The translations under genes and the position numbers were made by a program. The notes beneath the pieces were generated by a model. That model was not told where the DNA came from. It saw only the letters and a list, made by a program, of their open reading frames with translations, and made no database searches. From Rhodococcus sp. CH91 (lineage in GTDB: Bacteria > Actinomycetota > Actinomycetes > Mycobacteriales > Mycobacteriaceae), in contig NZ_JAKFYR010000012.1 of assembly GCF_022554085.1 (NCBI RefSeq), positions 288 to 64,287 of the forward strand: a DNA stretch of 64,000 nt. The letters are read 5' to 3'. Shown in pieces: positions 60,572 to 64,000 of the stretch (position 1 is the stretch's first letter; each line of letters opens with the position of its first letter).

Positions 60572-60601
60572 ATCGATTCATGACACTTCGGAATCGATTC
60601 A
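60572..60601. repeat. Direct repeat ATCGATTCA upstream of the sirtuin gene
   Basis: ATCGATTCA occurs exactly at 60572-60580 and 60593-60601, a 21-base period (two helical turns), about 75-105 bases before the sirtuin start. The position suits an activator or repressor site. Confidence 0.45.
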
Positions 60602-60663
60602 GACACCCGGAGGACGGACACGAACTTTGCGCTCGTCCCCTGCTCGGAGTAATGGAGCACCTC

Positions 60664-60669
60664 TAATCT
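60664..60669 (+). promoter_or_regulatory. -10 box of the sirtuin gene
   Basis: TAATCT is 6 bases before the ATG at 60676, and no Shine-Dalgarno sequence is present. This predicts a leaderless mRNA. No strong -35 is visible. Confidence 0.5.
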
Positions 60670-60675
60670 GGCGTC

Positions 60676-61431
60676 ATGGGTGTGCCGCCCCCGATCCTCG
60701 ATCTCGCCCGCACCGCCCGTCGCGTCGCCGTTCTGACCGGCGCCGGCATGTCCGCGGAGAGCGGGGTACCCACCTTCCGCGACGCACAGACCGGCCTGTG
60801 GGAGAACGTCGACGCGACGGCCCTCGCGACGCCGGAAGCGTGGGAGGACGATCCCGCGAAGGTGTGGGCGTGGTACCAGTGGCGGGTCGCCCTCGTGCGA
60901 GGGGTCCACCCGAATGCCGGTCATCGTGCCCTTGCGGACTGGGGACACACCGCCCGCGTGCAGATAGTCACCCAGAACGTCGACGACCTCCACGAGCGTG
61001 CCGGCAGCGAGGAGGTCGTCCATCTGCACGGAAGCCTGTTCTCGCCGCGCTGTACCCGATGCGGCCGTCCCGTCGAACTCCCCGACCCGCCACGTGACGC
61101 CCTCGCCCGGCTCGAGCCACCGTCCTGTCCCGCCTGCGGAGACGACGTCCGGCCCGGTGTCGTGTGGTTCGGCGAGATGCTGCCGCAGGAACCCTGGGAG
61201 ATCGCCACCGGATCCGTGCGGGACGCCGAGCTGCTCGTCGTGGTCGGCACGTCGGGCGTGGTGTATCCCGCGGCGGGATTGCCCGCTCTCGCCCGGAGCC
61301 ACGGTGTGCCGGTCGTGGAGATCGATCCCCGCGAGACCGATCTCGGCGATCGGGTGGACCACAGCTGGCGCACGACGGCAGCTGTGGGGCTGCCCGCTCT
61401 CGTCGAGGCACTGGAGCACGGACGGCCGTGA
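60676..61431 (+). CDS. NAD-dependent deacylase, sirtuin class III
   Basis: A 251-residue sirtuin. Motifs: GAGMSAESGVPTFRD near 22-36 (NAD loop), TQNVDDLHERAG, the HLHG catalytic His, and four zinc Cys in CTRCG and CPACG. Tyr67 and Arg70 in WYQWR match the pair that lets SIRT5/CobB-type enzymes remove succinyl and malonyl groups. It would remove acyl groups from protein lysines, such as those of acyl-CoA enzymes. A probable leaderless mRNA. Confidence 0.95.
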   Translation: MGVPPPILDLARTARRVAVLTGAGMSAESGVPTFRDAQTGLWENVDATALATPEAWEDDPAKVWAWYQWRVALVRGVHPNAGHRALADWGHTARVQIVTQNVDDLHERAGSEEVVHLHGSLFSPRCTRCGRPVELPDPPRDALARLEPPSCPACGDDVRPGVVWFGEMLPQEPWEIATGSVRDAELLVVVGTSGVVYPAAGLPALARSHGVPVVEIDPRETDLGDRVDHSWRTTAAVGLPALVEALEHGRP

Positions 61432-61452
61432 ACCGAGAAGGACGGCCCGGGT

Positions 61453-61458
61453 TAGGGT
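61453..61458 (+). promoter_or_regulatory. -10 box of the HIT gene
   Basis: TAGGGT is 6 bases before the GTG at 61465, so the HIT gene may have its own leaderless transcript although it lies only 33 bases after the sirtuin gene. Confidence 0.4.
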
Positions 61459-61464
61459 GGCCCG

Positions 61465-61905
61465 GTGAGCTCCTGTGTGTTCTGCGCCATAGCCGAGGGT
61501 GGCGCTCCGGCATCGCGGGTGTACGAGGACGACGACGTGGTGGCCTTCCTCGACATCCGGCCGATCGCGCGCGGACACACGCTCGTGGTCCCGCGCATCC
61601 ACGCGGCCCGCCTCGAGGATCTCGATCCGGCCTCGGGCGCCGCGGTCTTCCGCGCGGGGCAACGAATCGCGCGGGCGATGTCCCGGTCCGAGCTCGCCAC
61701 CGACGGAACCAATCTCGTCCTCAACGACGGACGGGCAGCCTTCCAGACCGTCTTCCACACCCATCTGCACGTGCTGCCCCGCTGGACGGGCGACCGTGTA
61801 CGGATGGGCATCGGCCTGCTCCGCCGTCGCCCCCACGATCCCGAGACCACAGCCGCACTCATCCGCGCCGGTCTCGACCGGCTCACTTCCGAGGAGCATC
61901 CGTGA
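61465..61905 (+). CDS. HIT-family nucleotide hydrolase/transferase
   Basis: A 146-residue histidine-triad protein. The triad HTHLHVLP (HxHxHxx) is at about 97-104. Its N-terminal CVFCAIAEG may bind zinc. HIT proteins cleave nucleotide-phosphoramidates or Ap4A-like compounds. GTG 61465; the stop overlaps the next gene's GTG by 4 bases. Confidence 0.94.
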   Translation: MSSCVFCAIAEGGAPASRVYEDDDVVAFLDIRPIARGHTLVVPRIHAARLEDLDPASGAAVFRAGQRIARAMSRSELATDGTNLVLNDGRAAFQTVFHTHLHVLPRWTGDRVRMGIGLLRRRPHDPETTAALIRAGLDRLTSEEHP

Positions 61906-62744
61906 CATCGCACTCCGGCACGCCCAGCGTCGAGTTCCCCGTCGATACGATCCGGCCGCTGCTGATCGAGCAGTTCGGCGCCCTCGACGACGTGCTCTCG
62001 GGGCTGACGGACGACGAGTGGGACGCCTCGACGACGCTGCCGGGATGGACGGTCAAGGACATCGCCGCGCATCTCATCGGCACCGAGTCGATGCTCGCGG
62101 GTATCGACGCTCCGGGTGTGGACCGGGACGTGCGGTCGCTCCCCCATGTACGCAACGACATCGCGGCGTTCAACGAACTGTGGGTGGAATCGCTGCGCCC
62201 CGTCCCCGGCCCGGAGGTCCTGTCGCGATACCGCGAGATCGTCGCGCGTCGCACCGACGAACTTTCCGCGATGAGCCAGGAGGATTTCGAGAAGGAGTCG
62301 ACCACACCCGTGGGCCCGGCGCCGTACGGACGTTTCATGCGTATCCGCGTGTTCGACTGCTGGCTGCACGAACTGGACATCTGCGACGCGCTCGGCAGGA
62401 GCGGCACCGAGGGCGGTCCGCGAGCCGAACTCGCGTCCACCGAAATCTTCGGCGCGGTGCCCTTCGTCGTGGGCAAACGCGGCAAGGCTCCGGAGGGGGC
62501 ACGCATCACGATCGAGCTCTCCGGCCCCCTCGCGCGCACGATCCACCTCGAGGTACACGGGCGGGCCACCGTGGTGCCCGAACTCTCGCAGCCGGCCACG
62601 TCGACGATCGCGATGGACTCGTCGTTGTTCGTGCGCCTCGCCGGCGGACGCCTCCGGGCGGAGGACCGACTCGGCGACATCGTCCTCCACGACGACACCG
62701 AGGTCGGTCGTCGCATCGTGGACAACCTCGCGTTCACGATCTGA
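61902..62744 (+). CDS. Mycothiol-dependent maleylpyruvate isomerase-family protein
   Basis: A 280-residue protein from GTG 61902 with GAGGAG 5 bases upstream. The N-terminal DinB_2/MDMPI domain has LPGWTVKDIAAHLIGTESML near 45-65 and HELDICDALGR near 150, giving the conserved His positions for metal. The C-terminal part (FGAVPFVVGKRGKAPEGARI) is a SCP2-like domain. Mycothiol use fits an actinobacterium. Substrate unknown. Confidence 0.88.
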   Translation: MTSHSGTPSVEFPVDTIRPLLIEQFGALDDVLSGLTDDEWDASTTLPGWTVKDIAAHLIGTESMLAGIDAPGVDRDVRSLPHVRNDIAAFNELWVESLRPVPGPEVLSRYREIVARRTDELSAMSQEDFEKESTTPVGPAPYGRFMRIRVFDCWLHELDICDALGRSGTEGGPRAELASTEIFGAVPFVVGKRGKAPEGARITIELSGPLARTIHLEVHGRATVVPELSQPATSTIAMDSSLFVRLAGGRLRAEDRLGDIVLHDDTEVGRRIVDNLAFTI

Positions 62745-62747
62745 ATC

Positions 62748-63401
62748 GTGCGACTGTTCCTGTCCTCCTACAGGTTCGTTGGCGAACCCGAGGTGTTCGC
62801 CCGGCTGGTGCGGAAGCCCGGCCGGATCGCGGTGATCGCGAACGCCGCGGACGCGTGGCCTGCCACGGCTCGCGCGGCAGCGGTCACGAGCGAACTGGGA
62901 CCGCTCCGGTCGCTCGGGTTCTCCCCGGAGGAGGTGGATCTGCGGACACATCTCGACGACCCCGGCTCGCTGCGGGCGCGCCTCGACGGGTTCGGCGCGG
63001 TGTGGGTCCGAGGCGGCAACACCTTCGTGTTGCGAGCACAGCTCGCGCGCAGCGGCGCCGACGCGGTGCTGACCGAGCTGGTACGCGAGGACCGGCTGGT
63101 CTACGGCGGGTACAGCGCGGGCGCATGTGTCGTGACGCCGTCGCTGCGCGGACTCGAATTCTCCGACGACCCGGGAGAAGTCGACACCGCCTGCGGCACA
63201 TCGGCTCTCTGGGACGGACTCGGATGGATCGACCACGCGATCGTTCCCCACGCCGGAGGGTCGGTGCTCGCCGACGACGGGGTGATCGAGAGCCTGCGCT
63301 ATCTGCGCGAGCACGGCATCGCGCACGTGGCGTTGACCGACGACGACGTACTCGTCGTCGACACCGCGCAGGGCGGCGCCCCGGGTACGGTGAATCCATG
63401 A
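62748..63401 (+). CDS. Peptidase E (S51 family)
   Basis: A 217-residue protein of the S51/glutamine-amidotransferase-like fold. The nucleophile is Ser in YGGYSAGACVVTPSL near 122-136. S51 enzymes cleave Asp-X dipeptides, but many relatives differ. GTG 62748, three bases after the previous stop. Its stop overlaps the GNAT ATG by 4 bases. Confidence 0.9.
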   Translation: MRLFLSSYRFVGEPEVFARLVRKPGRIAVIANAADAWPATARAAAVTSELGPLRSLGFSPEEVDLRTHLDDPGSLRARLDGFGAVWVRGGNTFVLRAQLARSGADAVLTELVREDRLVYGGYSAGACVVTPSLRGLEFSDDPGEVDTACGTSALWDGLGWIDHAIVPHAGGSVLADDGVIESLRYLREHGIAHVALTDDDVLVVDTAQGGAPGTVNP

Positions 63402-63688
63402 CGCAGAACACCGACAGCACCGAGACCCGCCTCGAGCACGAGACCGGAAAGTCGCGCTTCGCCCTCTATCTCGGCGACGATCTCGCGGCCTACGCGGACT
63501 ACACGCAGCGCGGAGAACTGCGCGACTTCGACCACACCGTCACCGACCCGCAGTTCCGCGGACGAGGGCTCGCCGGAGTCGTCGTGCAGTACGCGCTCGA
63601 CGAGACCCGCAAGGAAGGTCTGAAGATCGGCACGTCGTGCTGGTACGTCGAGAAGTACGTCGCGGAGCACCCGGAATACCGCAACTGA
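63398..63688 (+). CDS. Small GNAT-family acetyltransferase, YjdJ type
   Basis: A 96-residue protein with the acyl-CoA site DPQFRGRGLAGVVVQYAL near 50-67 and a short C-terminal helix ending VEKYVAEHPEYRN. It is the half-length GNAT form related to plant NATA-like and YjdJ proteins. Substrate unknown. It is coupled to pepE. Confidence 0.92.
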   Translation: MTQNTDSTETRLEHETGKSRFALYLGDDLAAYADYTQRGELRDFDHTVTDPQFRGRGLAGVVVQYALDETRKEGLKIGTSCWYVEKYVAEHPEYRN

Positions 63689-63713
63689 CCTGCCGCACCC
63701 CGCACCGGCGTGC

Positions 63714-64000
63714 TCAGTTGAAACCCATCACGTCGGTACCCCAGACCCGGCGCATCTCCCCTTCGGGATCGGGCACGACGGTGTCGGTGGAGTCGATCAG
63801 GAGGGTCGACCGCTCCTCCGGCTCGTATCGAGGCCAGTGCTTCGACCCGTCCAGCGCCGCGGGTACGCCGTGATGGGCGAACGCCACCCATCGTCGCTGC
63901 ACGCGCCCGGACACCTCTCCGGCCACCTTGCGGCCCCCGAGCCAGAAGGTCGGATCTCGGCCGAGGGTCCCGAAATTGCCGAAGACGTAAGGTAGTTCGG
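63714..64000 (-). CDS. Type B carboxylesterase, 3' end only
   Basis: The window edge cuts the gene; the last 95 codons are seen. They read ELPYVFGNFGTLGRDPTF at the cut, then WVAFAHHGVPAALDGSKHWP and RSTLLIDSTDTVVPDPEGEM, the C-terminal part of carboxylesterase/lipase B enzymes. The catalytic His would lie just beyond the edge, since it usually precedes ELPYVF. No signal peptide can be judged. Confidence 0.88.
   Translation of the reverse strand, partial: ELPYVFGNFGTLGRDPTFWLGGRKVAGEVSGRVQRRWVAFAHHGVPAALDGSKHWPRYEPEERSTLLIDSTDTVVPDPEGEMRRVWGTDVMGFN

Larger units (their letters stand above)
60225..60675. other. Intergenic region between pntAa and the sirtuin gene
   Basis: A 451-base divergent gap, the longest without a gene in the window. 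It holds an 8-bp inverted repeat (CTGTTCGG at 60364-60371 and CCGAACAG at 60388-60395), a GTGAG/CTCAC pair near 60415, a 9-base direct repeat ATCGATTCA (60572 and 60593), and a -10 box right before the sirtuin start. No convincing gene was found. Confidence 0.5.

Overview
The window is high-G+C chromosomal DNA of a mycolic-acid actinobacterium, most likely Rhodococcus or a close relative. The gene order argS-lysA-hom-thrC-thrB-rho-rpmE-prfA-prmC-tsaC-wecA-atpI-atpBEFHAGDC-DUF2550, followed by murA, matches what I recall of the Mycobacterium tuberculosis Rv1292-Rv1315 block. The proteins look nocardial: separate AtpF and AtpH, a Rho with a very large insert, and mycothiol-type enzymes. There are no insertion sequences, phage genes or CRISPR arrays, and almost the whole window is coding.

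Layout. (1) 1-23.9 kb is housekeeping, nearly all on the minus strand: aspartate-family amino acid synthesis, Rho, translation factors, the undecaprenyl-phosphate sugar transferase WecA, the F1Fo ATP synthase and MurA. The left edge probably lies just short of a ribosomal RNA operon. (2) 24-27.2 kb holds two exported or anchored proteins (DUF3105, DUF305), a tRNA-Arg(CCG) with a strong hairpin behind it, and a metallo-beta-lactamase/epoxide-hydrolase-like pair. (3) 27.3-35.4 kb is a sulfur block. cysD-cysNC-cysQ makes and recycles activated sulfate (PAPS) and runs leftward; an IclR regulator lies next to it; and a divergent operon (DUF1214 protein, SDR, sulfotransferase) runs rightward. Both promoters carry near-identical palindromes of the form TnnAACnnGTTnnA between or over their -35 and -10 boxes, so PAPS supply and the PAPS-using enzyme may be co-regulated. 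(4) 36-41.5 kb is a five-gene valine/isobutyrate operon running from isobutyryl-CoA to propionyl-CoA. (5) 41.7-51.8 kb is a mixed region: DUF1360, a SWIM/SNF2 pair, an oxidoreductase, an exported HNH nuclease, an atypical crotonase divergent to an AroE-like gene, DUF5995, a sulfurtransferase and a thioesterase. (6) 51.8-57.2 kb has an Lrp regulator divergent to a branched-chain keto-acid dehydrogenase operon (bkdABC), with a strong palindromic operator between them, then a 44-residue membrane peptide coupled to a YeiH-type transporter. (7) 57.3-60.2 kb is the three-subunit proton-translocating transhydrogenase. (8) 60.7-64 kb has a sirtuin, a HIT protein, a mycothiol-dependent isomerase-like protein, peptidase E, a small GNAT protein and the 3' end of a carboxylesterase cut by the window edge.

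How it fits together: bkdABC and the valine operon form one route from branched-chain keto acids to propionyl-CoA, and the cobalamin adenosyltransferase at the left edge would serve the next step, methylmalonyl-CoA mutase. The least ordinary signals are the twin operators joining sulfate activation to the sulfotransferase operon, a CysQ with an extra C-terminal domain, a probable CTG start for atpB, palindromes in the long rho leader, the Lrp palindrome whose core recurs at the far end of its operon, and a recurring pattern of -10 boxes placed 6-8 bases before the start codon, which predicts several leaderless mRNAs. All calls are from reading the sequence; no searches were run.
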